Below the pieces are notes generated by a model. That model did no database searches. It was not told the origin of the DNA and saw nothing but the letters and a program-made list of their open reading frames with translations. Shown here one piece after another: positions 33,889 to 43,013 of a stretch of 64,000 nt of DNA. The position numbers and the translations under genes were made by a program. The stretch covers positions 620,001 to 684,000 of the forward strand of contig NZ_CAJHAJ010000001.1 in assembly GCF_904846345.1 (NCBI RefSeq), in the 5' to 3' direction. This DNA is from Psychrobacter maritimus. Its GTDB lineage: Bacteria; Pseudomonadota; Gammaproteobacteria; Pseudomonadales; Moraxellaceae. Within the stretch, counting starts at the first letter, position 1. Each line of letters opens with the position of its first letter.

Positions 33889-34899
33889 ATGACGGCATCA
33901 CAATCACCGCGGCCAGATGCGCCGTCATCTTCCACTCATTTAGATAATGAGCATTTAATTAAAGAAAGCTCGCCTATTTATCACGACAATCCAAAGCAGC
34001 TATTAGGTGTCTACGTCAAAGGTATTGCGATGGGTGCAGCGGACATTGTACCCGGTGTTTCTGGCGGTACCATTGCCTTGATTGCGGGGATTTATGAGCG
34101 CTTAATTAATGCCTTAAGTAGCGTCGGTCCCAATCTATGGCAGATATTTCGCCAACAAGGCGGGCTTAAAGGTTTCATTGCAGTATGGCGACAGGTCGAT
34201 GCTACTTTTTTAGTGTGCTTATTACTTGGTATCGCCACCAGTTTTGCCACCTTAGCCGGACTCATTAAGCATTTATTGGACAATCAGCCTTTACTGATTT
34301 GGTCGTTCTTTTTTGGCCTAGTAGTCGCCACTGTCTTTATCTTATTAACTGAGATTACGCGCTGGAATATAGGACGGCTCGCATTATTTTTGCTGGGGGC
34401 TGGTAGCGCGGTCGTCATCAGTAGCTTGCCGTTATTGACCACGGCACCAAGCTTACCTTATTTATTCCTTGCGGGCGCGATTGCCATTTGTGCGATGATA
34501 TTACCCGGTATCTCAGGGTCTTTTATCCTATTGTTAATGGGCGCCTATGATTCGGTACTCGAAGCGGTGCATACGCTAAACTTTAGTATTATTTTTACCG
34601 TCATTGCCGGTATGGCAACGGGGTTATTATTATTTACCCGTATGCTCAAATGGCTGCTATCACGCTACTATCAAGCAACCCTTGCCTTGCTGACAGGCTT
34701 TATCGCCGGCTCACTGGTAAAAGTATGGCCATGGAAAACCGATGCGCTCGGTACATTAAATAGCGATGCCATCAACAATGTCATGCCATGGCAGTATCCT
34801 ACGGGTGCTCATTGGCTAACTACGTTAGGCTTGATGCTGTTAGGAGCCGTGTTGGTAACCGCTCTATCATGGTGGGGGCGCCGCGGCGTTCGTCCTTAA
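33889..34899 (+). CDS. DUF368 membrane protein (PopT-like undecaprenyl-phosphate translocase family)
   Basis: Polytopic inner-membrane protein of the DUF368 family. Members named PopT have been implicated in recycling undecaprenyl phosphate across the membrane for cell-wall synthesis. The conserved IAMGAADIVPGVSGGTIAL (about residues 45-63) and AICAMILPGISGSFILLLMG (about 205-224) are the two inverted-repeat motifs. Eight to nine membrane segments are seen. Longer starts exist (TTG 33865, ATG 33883), but the AAAGGA at 33877-33882 is best spaced (6 nt) for the ATG at 33889, giving 336 residues. A terminator follows directly. Confidence 0.9.
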   Translation: MTASQSPRPDAPSSSTHLDNEHLIKESSPIYHDNPKQLLGVYVKGIAMGAADIVPGVSGGTIALIAGIYERLINALSSVGPNLWQIFRQQGGLKGFIAVWRQVDATFLVCLLLGIATSFATLAGLIKHLLDNQPLLIWSFFFGLVVATVFILLTEITRWNIGRLALFLLGAGSAVVISSLPLLTTAPSLPYLFLAGAIAICAMILPGISGSFILLLMGAYDSVLEAVHTLNFSIIFTVIAGMATGLLLFTRMLKWLLSRYYQATLALLTGFIAGSLVKVWPWKTDALGTLNSDAINNVMPWQYPTGAHWLTTLGLMLLGAVLVTALSWWGRRGVRP

Positions 34900-34932
34900 A
34901 GTTAAATAGACCTCAAAAAACACTTTGATTCC

Positions 34933-34963
34933 AAAAAAGCGCCCATGATTGTGGCGCTTTTTT
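34933..34963 (+). terminator. Terminator of the DUF368 gene
   Basis: AAAAAAGCGCC pairs with GGCGCTTTTTT around a 9-nt loop. Confidence 0.92.
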
Positions 34964-35124
34964 GTTGGTAACAATGGCAGAATTTGCACAGTATTTCCTT
35001 AATATCATTTAAAAAATCAAACGTCAGCTGTTGTCGCAAAGTCGTCGCTAGCCTCTTTAGCTTTAGGTCACAAACTTCCATAATGACCGTGTTGGAATTC
35101 ACCTGATGAAGAGCGAGATGAACA

Positions 35125-35514
35125 ATGTTATTAACAATATTTTCTATTTTTGCCAGTGAAACATGGGGCGCTGGCGCCATACTAGGTACTGGTCTGCTGC
35201 TAGGCTTGCTACTGGCGCTTGCCTTATCGTCGCAGCGTTGGTTGCTATGGTATCTGTTCGGTGGCATGGCCTATTGGTTGGCGGTTGAAGCCATTCATAG
35301 TTTATTAAGCTATTGGTTGGTGTTGTCAGAATGGCACAATTATGTGGTTGCTATGGGTATCAGCTGGCTACCTTTGGTTGCTTGGGTACTTTATAGAGCA
35401 TTGCGTTACGAAGACGTCAGTCGCACTGTCCATGAGCAACGTGAGCTGCAAGCCGCCCGCTATATTGAACATACGCCCGTCTATGATGATGACTATCAAC
35501 CGCGCTTTCAGTAA
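35125..35514 (+). CDS. Small unrecognised membrane protein
   Basis: 129-residue protein with three hydrophobic segments (about 15-35 GAILGTGLLLGLLLALAL, 40-66 and 70-92), then a polar cytosolic tail rich in Arg, Glu and Tyr. I do not recognise the family. No motif suggests catalysis. The start ATG has only a weak purine-rich stretch. The stop codon lies inside a 16-bp direct repeat (35508-35539). The gene stands alone between the DUF368 and SCP2 genes. Confidence 0.7.
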   Translation: MLLTIFSIFASETWGAGAILGTGLLLGLLLALALSSQRWLLWYLFGGMAYWLAVEAIHSLLSYWLVLSEWHNYVVAMGISWLPLVAWVLYRALRYEDVSRTVHEQRELQAARYIEHTPVYDDDYQPRFQ

Positions 35515-35539
35515 TTCGGTCATTCAGTAATTCAGTCAT
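35508..35539 (+). repeat. 16-bp direct repeat, two copies
   Basis: TTCAGTAATTCGGTCA is followed immediately by TTCAGTAATTCAGTCA. The first copy contains the stop codon of the small membrane protein gene. Confidence 0.85.
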
Positions 35540-35724
35540 TCACTAAGTTTGCCCAATCATACTGCCGTCATCGAATGTTACAAGATACTTAAGGCTCTCT
35601 ACGTAACTCCTAAAGAATTGAAACCTATCATTCGTTCAATCGTTTATAATCTAATTATATATTTGTCGCAAAAATTGTTATAAAGTACGCATTATTTTGC
35701 GTCTCATTCTTTAGGAGTTCGATT

Positions 35725-36231
35725 ATGTTTACTGTTCCTGTATTAGATATTAAGTCTGATCCATTAGATGTTTTATTGGCGGTGATTGGTTACCGTTTAT
35801 CGATGTTGGCTGATAGCGATAACGAAGACGTCAAAGCGCTGTTTGCTGACCGTAAAGTAACCATCGAGCTTGCTAGCACTGAAGCTGATGTGGCGCGTTA
35901 TTATAGCTTTGATAATGGTACATTTAGCCAACATAGTGGTCATGCTAAAGCAGCCGATTTGACGATTAACTTCAAAGACTCAATGACCGGCGTTAAGCTG
36001 TTGACCAAAGGCAGTCTTCCTGCGTTTATGACCGCTGTGCAAGAAGGCAACTTAAGCATCGAGGGCGATTATAGCCTAATGATGTGGTTCAACAAGCTTG
36101 CCAAACACATCGTGCCAGCCGTTCCAGAACAGTGCAAACCTTACATCCAACAAGCCAAACCTTATGCTTATAAAGCCCAAAAATTTGCCAACCATTGGCT
36201 CGGCGTTGCTAAGCACAAGTTGGGTAAATAA
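35725..36231 (+). CDS. SCP2 sterol-binding domain protein
   Basis: 168-residue soluble protein with a single SCP2-like lipid-binding domain (about residues 35-120: VTIELASTEADVARYYSF, then ADLTINFKDSMTGVKLL and LSIEGDYSLMMWFNKL). Bacterial SCP2 proteins such as UbiJ and UbiT bind isoprenoid lipids in quinone synthesis. This one is not next to ubi genes, so a specific assignment is not made. The C-terminal helix is Lys/Tyr-rich. An AGGAG site 7 nt before the ATG gives a confident start. It is monocistronic with a terminator. Confidence 0.83.
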   Translation: MFTVPVLDIKSDPLDVLLAVIGYRLSMLADSDNEDVKALFADRKVTIELASTEADVARYYSFDNGTFSQHSGHAKAADLTINFKDSMTGVKLLTKGSLPAFMTAVQEGNLSIEGDYSLMMWFNKLAKHIVPAVPEQCKPYIQQAKPYAYKAQKFANHWLGVAKHKLGK

Positions 36232-36247
36232 TTGCGTCACCTAATTA

Positions 36248-36332
36248 AGTAGCTGACCAACCTCTAACGAGCTACTTAGCACTATTCTGATTTTCTAAAA
36301 AGGTTGCGGTATACTATACGGCAACCTTTTTT
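36248..36332 (+). terminator. Double-hairpin terminator after the SCP2 gene
   Basis: A first hairpin AAGTAGCT/AGCTACTT (36248-36278) is followed by AAAAGGTTGC/GCAACCTTTT (36297-36330) with T-run. The second is a standard terminator. Confidence 0.88.
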
Positions 36333-36462
36333 ATTGCCTAGATTTTATCGTTTTAACTTTAGCAAGGGCAAAAAATTCAAGGTTACTCAATTCTTCTTAA
36401 TTTAACTAATAGTTATTAATTTATCTAACACTTCTAAATACCGTTATAAAAGGATTTATCTC

Positions 36463-37638
36463 ATGGCAGGATTGCTTAACATCTCAGAACCGAATGCCAA
36501 TAACCATAATCATAACCACACTGATACAACACTTAATAATAAAAACGCGTCCCATGATTTTCTAGCGACATTAGCAACAGACGCGACTAATACCAAGCAA
36601 CAAGCAGCCAGTAAACACAGCCGTGAACAGATTGCTCAGCTGTTTGACTTGCCTTTGATGGATTTATTACTGCAAGCACAGACGATACACCGCCAACACT
36701 TTACCGCCAATGAAGTACAAATCAGCACCTTGCTATCTATCAAGACCGGTAACTGTCCAGAAGATTGCGGTTATTGCTCCCAGTCTGGTCATCACCGCGA
36801 TACCACTAAGTTACAAGCGGAAAAACGTATCGAGGTCGATAAGGTCATCGCCGCCGCTAAGCGCGCCAAAGCCACAGGCTCATCGCGTTTTTGTATGGGT
36901 GCAGCGTGGAAGCACCCAAGCGCCAAAGACATGCCTTATGTGGTCGAGCTGGTCAAAGAAGTCAAAGCATTGGGGCTTGAAACCTGTATGACCCTTGGCA
37001 TGCTAGATACGGATCAAGCAGCACAATTGGCAGATGCGGGTTTAGATTATTACAATCATAATCTCGATACCTCAAGAAGTTACTACGAGCAAGTAGTCAG
37101 TACCCGCAGCTATGATGAGCGTCTAGATACCATTGCAAACGTACGCAATTCAGGTATTAACGTTTGTAGCGGCAACATCGTCGGTATGGGCGAAAGCCGT
37201 GATGACCGCATCGATTGGGTCCATGAGCTGCTTAAAATGCCAAAAGCACCCGAGTCTATTCCGGTCAATCTATTGGTTCCTATTCAAGGTACACCGATCG
37301 GTGATAAGGTTTTAGCAGAAGGTCAGCTGCCCGTCCTTGAATGGATACGGACGATTGCCGTGACACGTATTTGCTGTCCAAGCAGCTACGTACGCTTATC
37401 TGCTGGACGCGAAAGTTTATCTGACTCCGAGCAAGCATTGGCATTTATGGCAGGGGCAAATTCATTCTTTTATGGTGATAAGCTACTGACCACGGGCAAT
37501 GCCAGCCAGTCAGGTGACGATAGATTGATGCGCGAGCTTGGGTTAACCAAGCAATTTGCCGCACCACGAGCGCCAAAGCAAGTACCGGTGCTTGACGCCA
37601 TGAGTGGTCATCAGTCGCAAGTTGTCTTAGCAGAGTAA
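36463..37638 (+). CDS. bioB: Biotin synthase
   Basis: Radical-SAM enzyme that inserts sulfur into dethiobiotin in the last step of biotin synthesis. The [4Fe-4S]-SAM cysteines are in [14 protein letters not shown] (CXXXCXXC, about residues 95-108). The [2Fe-2S] ligands are within the downstream conserved regions (RFCMGAAW near 140, TCMTLGML near 172, [13 protein letters not shown] near 231). A 50-residue His/Asn/Thr-rich N-terminal extension brings it to 391 residues against 346 in E. coli. An AAGGA site precedes the ATG. No other bio gene is in the window, so bioB is detached from the pathway cluster. Confidence 0.97.
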   Translation: MAGLLNISEPNANNHNHNHTDTTLNNKNASHDFLATLATDATNTKQQAASKHSREQIAQLFDLPLMDLLLQAQTIHRQHFTANEVQISTLLSIKTGNCPEDCGYCSQSGHHRDTTKLQAEKRIEVDKVIAAAKRAKATGSSRFCMGAAWKHPSAKDMPYVVELVKEVKALGLETCMTLGMLDTDQAAQLADAGLDYYNHNLDTSRSYYEQVVSTRSYDERLDTIANVRNSGINVCSGNIVGMGESRDDRIDWVHELLKMPKAPESIPVNLLVPIQGTPIGDKVLAEGQLPVLEWIRTIAVTRICCPSSYVRLSAGRESLSDSEQALAFMAGANSFFYGDKLLTTGNASQSGDDRLMRELGLTKQFAAPRAPKQVPVLDAMSGHQSQVVLAE

Positions 37639-37742
37639 ATGCCATGCGTGCCGCTACCATTATCGCGTAATCTGCGCTAAGCTTGCCGACATTATTAATC
37701 AAGAAATTGTGCATAAGATATCAAATCTTAAGAGAGAATATG

Positions 37743-38177
37743 ATGGCAGATTATTTCAATTGGATTAAAGCGGCACACATTATCTCTATGGTGTGCTGGT
37801 TTGCGGCGATATTTTATTTGCCGCGCCTATTCGTTTATCATGCGATGAGCGATGATAGCATCAGCCACGAGCGCTTTGCCATTATGGAGCGCAAGCTCTA
37901 TCGCGGTATCATGACACCATCGATGATAGCCACCTGGTTGTTTGGTTTATGGATGTTGGGCATGGGCTGGGATGTTTATAAAACCCAAGGCTGGCTACAC
38001 GTAAAATTATTATTAGTGGTACTGCTATCTGGTTATCATGGGGCTTGCGGATTTTATCGTAAAAAGCTCATTGATAATCCGCATTATAAATCGCATAAAT
38101 TTTGGCGCTGGTTTAATGAGGTGCCAGTATTTGCATTAATCTTTATCGTAATTTTAGTGGTGGTAAAGCCCTTTTAA
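37743..38177 (+). CDS. hemJ: Protoporphyrinogen IX oxidase HemJ (UPF0093)
   Basis: Inner-membrane b-heme protein that oxidises protoporphyrinogen IX in heme synthesis in organisms lacking HemG/HemY. It has 144 residues and four membrane segments, the usual size. The conserved N-terminal His lies in KAAHIISMVCWFAAIFYLPRLFVYH, with the essential Lys and distal His in LHVKLLLVVLLSGYHG (about 84-99). Tandem ATG codons occur at 37740 and 37743; AGAGAG (37731-37736) is better spaced for the second. It begins 105 bp after bioB on the same strand and could be co-transcribed with it. Confidence 0.92.
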   Translation: MADYFNWIKAAHIISMVCWFAAIFYLPRLFVYHAMSDDSISHERFAIMERKLYRGIMTPSMIATWLFGLWMLGMGWDVYKTQGWLHVKLLLVVLLSGYHGACGFYRKKLIDNPHYKSHKFWRWFNEVPVFALIFIVILVVVKPF

Positions 38178-38240
38178 AAACAGCTAACAATAAAGCTTAT
38201 TTACCTTATAAGCATTTTTATCTTGAGTCTAAAATCCATA

Positions 38241-38282
38241 AAAAAGCGTCCGTTACTCTAATAAGTGACGGACGCTTTTTTT
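38241..38282. terminator. Bidirectional terminator
   Basis: 17-bp stem with one G-T (38241-38257 with 38264-38280), A-run left and T-run right, between convergent hemJ and the NlpC/P60-like gene. Confidence 0.93.
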
Positions 38283-38317
38283 ATCTCTCAAGTAAGCTGA
38301 ATAAATACCCTTAAAAA

Positions 38318-39157
38318 TCAAACGTTTGGTCGCATGATTTGATAGACATTGCTTAAATCATAGACACGGTAGCGCGCAGGCTCACGGCGATTTTCACCGG
38401 CATAGCTCAGTATCAAGGCTTGCTTGGCGCGCTCATCGACCCAGCCAACAAACAGTCCGCTATGCTCGACGCCATTGTAGCCGTGGTTTATATAATAGAG
38501 CCAATCACCGACTTCAATATCCTTGCTACTGGCATAAGGACCTTGACCGTAAGTGCCTTTATGGATGGTATCGCGGCTCACCCCTGCTCGATTAAACACC
38601 GCATTGAGATAGTCCCAGCAGCCACCTTTAATAATCGTCCGCTCATTTAACGCCATCTTGCGCGCAGTGCTAATCACTTCGCGCGCCGCCCGACTGCTTT
38701 GGGTTTCAGCATTGCTTAGCAGCGGTAAATATTCGCTATCGACATTATCATAATTGCCGGATAAAAATGCGGGCAGAACAGATGGTGCTTGACGTTGTAC
38801 TTCTGGATAACGGTCATTGCTTTGGGCATTACCGATGTAAGCATTTTGATTAGAATAGGAGTTATTAGAGTAGTTGTTATTAGAAGAGCTATTACTAGAA
38901 TAGCTTGGTTGGCCGTTGCTCGAATTCGAGCGATAGCTAGTGGCATTGCCAGCACGTTGAATGGTAGAGCGTGTGCTAATTTTGGCCGAAGGAACCGCTG
39001 AATACGTTGGGGTATAACGGGCGCTATAATCAGGTTGGACAGATTTTTGCGCAATCAAGGCGCTCATACTATCGGCATGAACCTGACCGGCCGCAGCAAA
39101 GGTAAATAATAAGGCACTGCACGACGTTGTGATTGACCAAAGGGACAAACGCGACAT
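38318..39157 (-). CDS. Secreted NlpC/P60-like cysteine hydrolase candidate
   Basis: 279-residue exported protein. A signal peptide is clear (hydrophobic core to AAGQVHADS, about residues 1-29). A Ser/Asn/Tyr-rich disordered linker (about 70-125) follows. The C-terminal domain (about 165-275) has the order Cys, His expected of NlpC/P60-like papain-fold hydrolases: Cys180 in GGCWDYLNAVFNRAG and His232 in EHSGLFVGW, with GDWLYYI before it. It probably acts on peptidoglycan peptides, which is inferred. The linker's long repeats of Asn/Ser codons may be length-variable. It is convergent with hemJ. Confidence 0.72.
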   Translation of the reverse strand: MSRLSLWSITTSCSALLFTFAAAGQVHADSMSALIAQKSVQPDYSARYTPTYSAVPSAKISTRSTIQRAGNATSYRSNSSNGQPSYSSNSSSNNNYSNNSYSNQNAYIGNAQSNDRYPEVQRQAPSVLPAFLSGNYDNVDSEYLPLLSNAETQSSRAAREVISTARKMALNERTIIKGGCWDYLNAVFNRAGVSRDTIHKGTYGQGPYASSKDIEVGDWLYYINHGYNGVEHSGLFVGWVDERAKQALILSYAGENRREPARYRVYDLSNVYQIMRPNV

Positions 39158-39435
39158 GACTAACTCCTTGTCAACATATTATTGATTAGCCGACTCAATT
39201 TAATATTAATAAACGGCTATCAATGCTCAGTATCAATAAGCGTATTAACGATAAGTAAGATAAGATTTTTCAATCCTATTTATAAACCATTTGCACAGGA
39301 ATCTGCAAGTCTTATTGCTTGGAGATAAGCGATAAAAGGTATGAAATTGAGGATAAACGGTAAAACGAGATAGGAGTTTTAGAAATGAAGGCAGAGATTT
39401 AGGAAGGATAATATCATCAGTTCAATATGAAAAAG

Positions 39436-39574
39436 GTATATTCAACATAGCGTTCTGCTGGAACAAGTTTTGCTCGCTTGCTGTGTGCTTTGCACTCCAG
39501 AGGCTTGGCAAAAAATTTTCCAGCAGCACTAAATTCTTTTTCAATTGAATCAGCTATAAGCTATGTTAAATATA
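39436..39574. repeat. Dispersed palindromic repeat, copy B, with extended inverted arms
   Basis: The core CGCTTGCTGTGTGCTTTGCACTC (39475-39497) matches the reverse complement of copy A at 26468-26490. Arms CTGCTGGAA.. (39455-39472) and CAAAAAATTTTCCAGCAGC (39509-39527) pair imperfectly. Outside them TATATTCAACATAGC (39437-39451) pairs with GCTATGTTAAATATA (39560-39574). It lies in a 450-nt intergenic gap with no gene. Confidence 0.8.
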
Positions 39575-39610
39575 ACTCACAGAATGAACAGACTAAAACC
39601 AATCGACAAT

Positions 39611-40102
39611 CTAATCGTTGCTCATCTTAATATTGGCATGGCGTTTGCTCAGCGGTTGGCCTTGTAAAATGGCTTTGGCCGCGTTAGCTTCTTGAATATT
39701 ATCAAAGCCGCCAATCAGATATTTACGTATGTCATCACAATCGACAATCTGTAGCTGTTCACCAATCAGAGTAATTTTATCGCCATCAGTCAGGTGAATA
39801 TGCTCACGTTTGCCTTGATTATCATGCACCAGCTCGCCATCACGCACCCACAATACGCCGCTACTAATAATACCGCTCATGGCTTGTTTATGTTTCAGGC
39901 GTTGCCGATTAAAAATAAAACTACCAATAATCAATAAGGCCAAAGCGCCAATAGCCAAGCGCTCAGGCAACAGACTCATGGCTAAAGCAACCGCCACTGC
40001 CCCAACCAGTAATGCGGAGCCAAACCAAAATAGCCCATTGTCAGCCGCTGGCGACTGACCTTGTAAGGTGATTTTAGCGCCGTCATCAGTCAGCTTTAGC
40101 AT
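39611..40102 (-). CDS. Small unrecognised membrane protein
   Basis: 163-residue protein with two adjacent membrane segments (about 25-45 GLFWFGSALLVGAVAVALAMSLL and 48-62) flanked by a short N-terminal beta-like stretch and a 95-residue C-terminal soluble domain (VLWVRDGELVHDNQGKREHIHL onward). The shape resembles small PH-like or YdbS-like membrane proteins, but I do not assign a family. Start support is a weak CAGGT. It is downstream of rph on the same strand by 73 bp and may be co-transcribed. Confidence 0.7.
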   Translation of the reverse strand: MLKLTDDGAKITLQGQSPAADNGLFWFGSALLVGAVAVALAMSLLPERLAIGALALLIIGSFIFNRQRLKHKQAMSGIISSGVLWVRDGELVHDNQGKREHIHLTDGDKITLIGEQLQIVDCDDIRKYLIGGFDNIQEANAAKAILQGQPLSKRHANIKMSND

Positions 40103-40175
40103 GCGCGATTACCTGTTCAAAAGCAGTGAATGGTTAAAAGTTTAAATAAAAAGTCATAAAAGAACGTTTAGAGAT

Positions 40176-40892
40176 TTACCAACCTAGTGCTGTTTTTTGC
40201 ATAGCAATCAGCTCAGCGATACCTTTTTCCGCAAGAATCAGCATATCGTCTGCTTGCGCGCGGGTAAATGGCTTTTCTTCTGCCGTCCCTTGCAGCTCGA
40301 TAAATTCGCCCTTTTGCGTCATCACCACGTTCAAATCTGTATCGCAGCTGGCATCTTCTTCGTAATTTAAATCAAGATAGGCTTCGCCATCTTTCATACC
40401 AACCGATACCGCAGCGACCAAACCAATTAATGGATCGGCTTTGAGCTTTTTGGTTTTTTGTAGGCTTTCTAGCGCATCGATAAGAGCAATAGCTGCACCG
40501 GTCACACTAGCGGTACGCGTGCCGCCATCTGCTTGCAATACATCGCAATCAAGATAAATGGTATTTTCGCCAAGCTTACTTAAATCAATCATCGCCCGTA
40601 AACTACGACCGATTAAACGCTGGATTTCTTGCGTACGACCTGATTGCTTACCGCGTGCGGCTTCGCGCTGATTACGGGTATTGGTCGCACGTGGCAACAT
40701 ACCGTATTCTGCGGTAATCCAGCCTTTGCCTTTACCTTTAAGCCAGCGTGGTACGCCCGACTCAACGCTCGCAGTACATAATACTTTGGTATCGCCAAAG
40801 CTGACCAATACTGACCCTTCGGCATGCTTAGTGTAATGGCGCTCAAAGCTGATTGAGCGAAGTTGGTTAAGCTCACGGTTGTCAATACGCAT
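40176..40892 (-). CDS. rph: Ribonuclease PH
   Basis: Phosphorolytic 3'-5' exoribonuclease that trims tRNA 3' ends, a cytosolic hexamer. The start at 40892 ([20 protein letters not shown]) has AGGA 7 nt upstream and gives 238 residues, equal to the E. coli enzyme. An upstream in-frame reading to 40955 adds 21 implausible residues. Conserved segments include [44 protein letters not shown] (split, around 60-85) and the phosphate/Mg2+ region [22 protein letters not shown] ([18 protein letters not shown], about 110-128). All are intact, with no frameshift as in E. coli K-12. Confidence 0.96.
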   Translation of the reverse strand: MRIDNRELNQLRSISFERHYTKHAEGSVLVSFGDTKVLCTASVESGVPRWLKGKGKGWITAEYGMLPRATNTRNQREAARGKQSGRTQEIQRLIGRSLRAMIDLSKLGENTIYLDCDVLQADGGTRTASVTGAAIALIDALESLQKTKKLKADPLIGLVAAVSVGMKDGEAYLDLNYEEDASCDTDLNVVMTQKGEFIELQGTAEEKPFTRAQADDMLILAEKGIAELIAMQKTALGW

Positions 40893-41014
40893 AAAATTTC
40901 CTAGTACGATGTTGTAAAAGCAGAGTGATGGTTGTATAAAGTTATACAATAACAAGTTCGTCGTTACGTCGACGGATATGCTCGCAGACGTAAATATGAC
41001 GATATCCTAACGTG

Positions 41015-41059
41015 GCAGCGGCGCAATAGCAAGATTCTCTCAAGCTATTACGCCGCTGC
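41015..41059. repeat. Strong GC-rich hairpin between fadD copy 1 and rph
   Basis: GCAGCGGCGCAATAGC (41015-41030) pairs with GCTATTACGCCGCTGC (41044-41059) with one mismatch and a 13-nt loop. No T-run follows on either strand. It lies just after the fadD stop codon, so it may protect or end that mRNA. Confidence 0.85.
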
Positions 41060-41082
41060 TTTAGCAGGATTTAGCGTTAACT

Positions 41083-42864
41083 TTATTCTAAACCTTCCAT
41101 CTTACGCAATTCTTTACGTAGGATTTTACCGACGTTTGATTTTGGTAATTCATCAACGAATTGGATATGACGCGGACGTTTGTAGCCGGTCAATTGCTTT
41201 TTACCAAAATCAAGCAGCTCTTGCTCGGTGACATTGCCTTTTTTGACCACAAATAGCTTTGGATCTTCACCGCGGTCATCATTTGGAATACCAATAGCGC
41301 CGCATTCTACCACAGCAGGATGCTCACTCATGGCTTCTTCGATCTCATTTGGATAAACGTTAAAGCCCGAAACCAAAATCATGTCTTTTTTGCGGTCAAC
41401 GATTTTGATAAAGCCTTTTTCGTCCATGATGCCGATATCGCCCGTTTTCAAGAAGCCACTAGCGGTAAAGGTTTCAGCCGTTTCTTGTGGACGATTTTGA
41501 TAGCCAATCATTACCTGTGGACCTTTGACACAAATCTCACCGCGATCACCTAATGCCACTTCATTTTCATCATCATCGATTAAAATAATATCAGTGCTAG
41601 AAGCAGGAATACCAATTTTTCCGGTAAATTCAGAAATAGTCATTGGGTTAAAGGCGACTACTGGCGAGGTTTCAGACAAACCATAACCTTCAACGATAGG
41701 CAGACCAGTGATTTTATGCCACTCTTTTGCGACGCTTGGCAATACCGACATACCGCCGCCAATCGAGGCTTTTAGGTTAGAGAAATCTAAATCTGCAAAG
41801 CCTTCTTTATGTACTAAGCCATTAAATAAGGTGTTTACCGCAGGGATAAACGATGGCTTGTATTTGCCCATCTCTTTAATCAAACCATCTAAATCACGCG
41901 GGTTTGGAATCAGCAAACCGGCATAACCTTGGTACATACCATACATGCCGCAAACCATAAATGAGAACACATGGTATAGCGGGAGCGCGGTCAAAATCAC
42001 ATCATTGGCATCGACATCATCATCAAAGGCGCTGTTCATCAGGACACTAATCTGTAGCATATTAGCGACCAAGTTACCGTGCGATAGCATCGCGCCTTTG
42101 GCAACACCCGTCGTACCACCAGTATATTGCAACAAGGCCACATCGCTTAAGTTCAAATCAGGACGCTTATACTTGCTAGCTGAAACCGCATTTAACGCAT
42201 GCTTAAAGCTGGTGCTCTCTGGCAGACGATAAGCGGGAATCATTTTTTTAACATGACGCGCGACCAGGTTGACCACTGCCCCTTTGACCAAGCCAAGCAT
42301 ATCGCCAAGCTTACAAACGATGACATGCTTCACTTGCCCTTTATCTTCGGCATCTTGATAGGTTTTTGCAAAGTTCTCAACGATAAACAACGCTTTAGCG
42401 CCACTATCATGCAACTGATGCGATAGCTCACGGCTGGTATACAAAGGATTAACATTAACCAGTACCATACCTGCACGGATAATACCCAAAGCCACCACTG
42501 GATACTGCAAAATATTGGGCATCATCACCCCAACTTTATCGCCCTTTACCAATCCTAACGACTGTAAATAGCTGGCAATTTGGCGACTGTATAAGTCTAA
42601 TTGCTTAAAGGTAATGGACGCACCCATGCAAATATACGCAGGTTTTTGCCCATAACGACTAAAGTTACGCTCGAACACTTCAAGTAAAGACGTACTGTCA
42701 TCTGGCATATCGATGGTCGCATCGATGCCATAGCGCTCATAAGCACTCAGCCACGGACTGTCGCTATCTATCGTCGGCATGGTAGGAAATGCATTTTCAA
42801 CCATTGATTGAGCGTTGCCCGCAGCGTTATGGTTGGTGGTTTCTTTATTGATACTGTCCGTCAT
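41083..42864 (-). CDS. fadD: Long-chain-fatty-acid-CoA ligase, copy 1
   Basis: Acyl-CoA synthetase that activates fatty acids with ATP and CoA for beta-oxidation; membrane-associated in the cytosol. The P-loop-like AMP-binding motif is LQYTGGTTGVAKGAMLSHGN (about residues 245-264), followed by YGLSETSP (about 395-402) and the FACS region DRKKDMILVSGFNVYPNEIEE (split near 490-510). The 593 residues are normal for FadD (561 in E. coli) with a polar N-terminal extension. It is about 60 percent similar by eye to the 575-residue copy just upstream on the same strand, making a tandem pair. AGGG lies before the ATG. Confidence 0.94.
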   Translation of the reverse strand: MTDSINKETTNHNAAGNAQSMVENAFPTMPTIDSDSPWLSAYERYGIDATIDMPDDSTSLLEVFERNFSRYGQKPAYICMGASITFKQLDLYSRQIASYLQSLGLVKGDKVGVMMPNILQYPVVALGIIRAGMVLVNVNPLYTSRELSHQLHDSGAKALFIVENFAKTYQDAEDKGQVKHVIVCKLGDMLGLVKGAVVNLVARHVKKMIPAYRLPESTSFKHALNAVSASKYKRPDLNLSDVALLQYTGGTTGVAKGAMLSHGNLVANMLQISVLMNSAFDDDVDANDVILTALPLYHVFSFMVCGMYGMYQGYAGLLIPNPRDLDGLIKEMGKYKPSFIPAVNTLFNGLVHKEGFADLDFSNLKASIGGGMSVLPSVAKEWHKITGLPIVEGYGLSETSPVVAFNPMTISEFTGKIGIPASSTDIILIDDDENEVALGDRGEICVKGPQVMIGYQNRPQETAETFTASGFLKTGDIGIMDEKGFIKIVDRKKDMILVSGFNVYPNEIEEAMSEHPAVVECGAIGIPNDDRGEDPKLFVVKKGNVTEQELLDFGKKQLTGYKRPRHIQFVDELPKSNVGKILRKELRKMEGLE

Positions 42865-42946
42865 AATCGTCCCTAAATGTTACTGTTAAAATATAGAGTA
42901 TATGTGCTGCCCTTACCGTGGTCGCCAACCACGTATTGATAAAATC

Positions 42947-43013
42947 AAAAGTTTGTGAATAAATAACTGCTCATCACCTAAGCTCTGAGCGCAATTGTTA
43001 TTCACAAACTTTT
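42947..43013. repeat. Long perfect inverted repeat upstream of fadD copy 1
   Basis: AAAAGTTTGTGAATAA (42947-42962) pairs exactly with TTATTCACAAACTTTT (42998-43013), a 16-bp stem. The 35-nt loop holds a second 5-bp stem GCTCA/TGAGC (42969-42973 with 42986-42990). It lies 83 nt upstream of the fadD start codon. Confidence 0.9.

Noticed and set aside
38716..39054. Minus-strand open frame within the NlpC/P60-like gene
   Set aside because: Alternate frame of the Asn/Ser-rich linker coding; not translated independently on present evidence.
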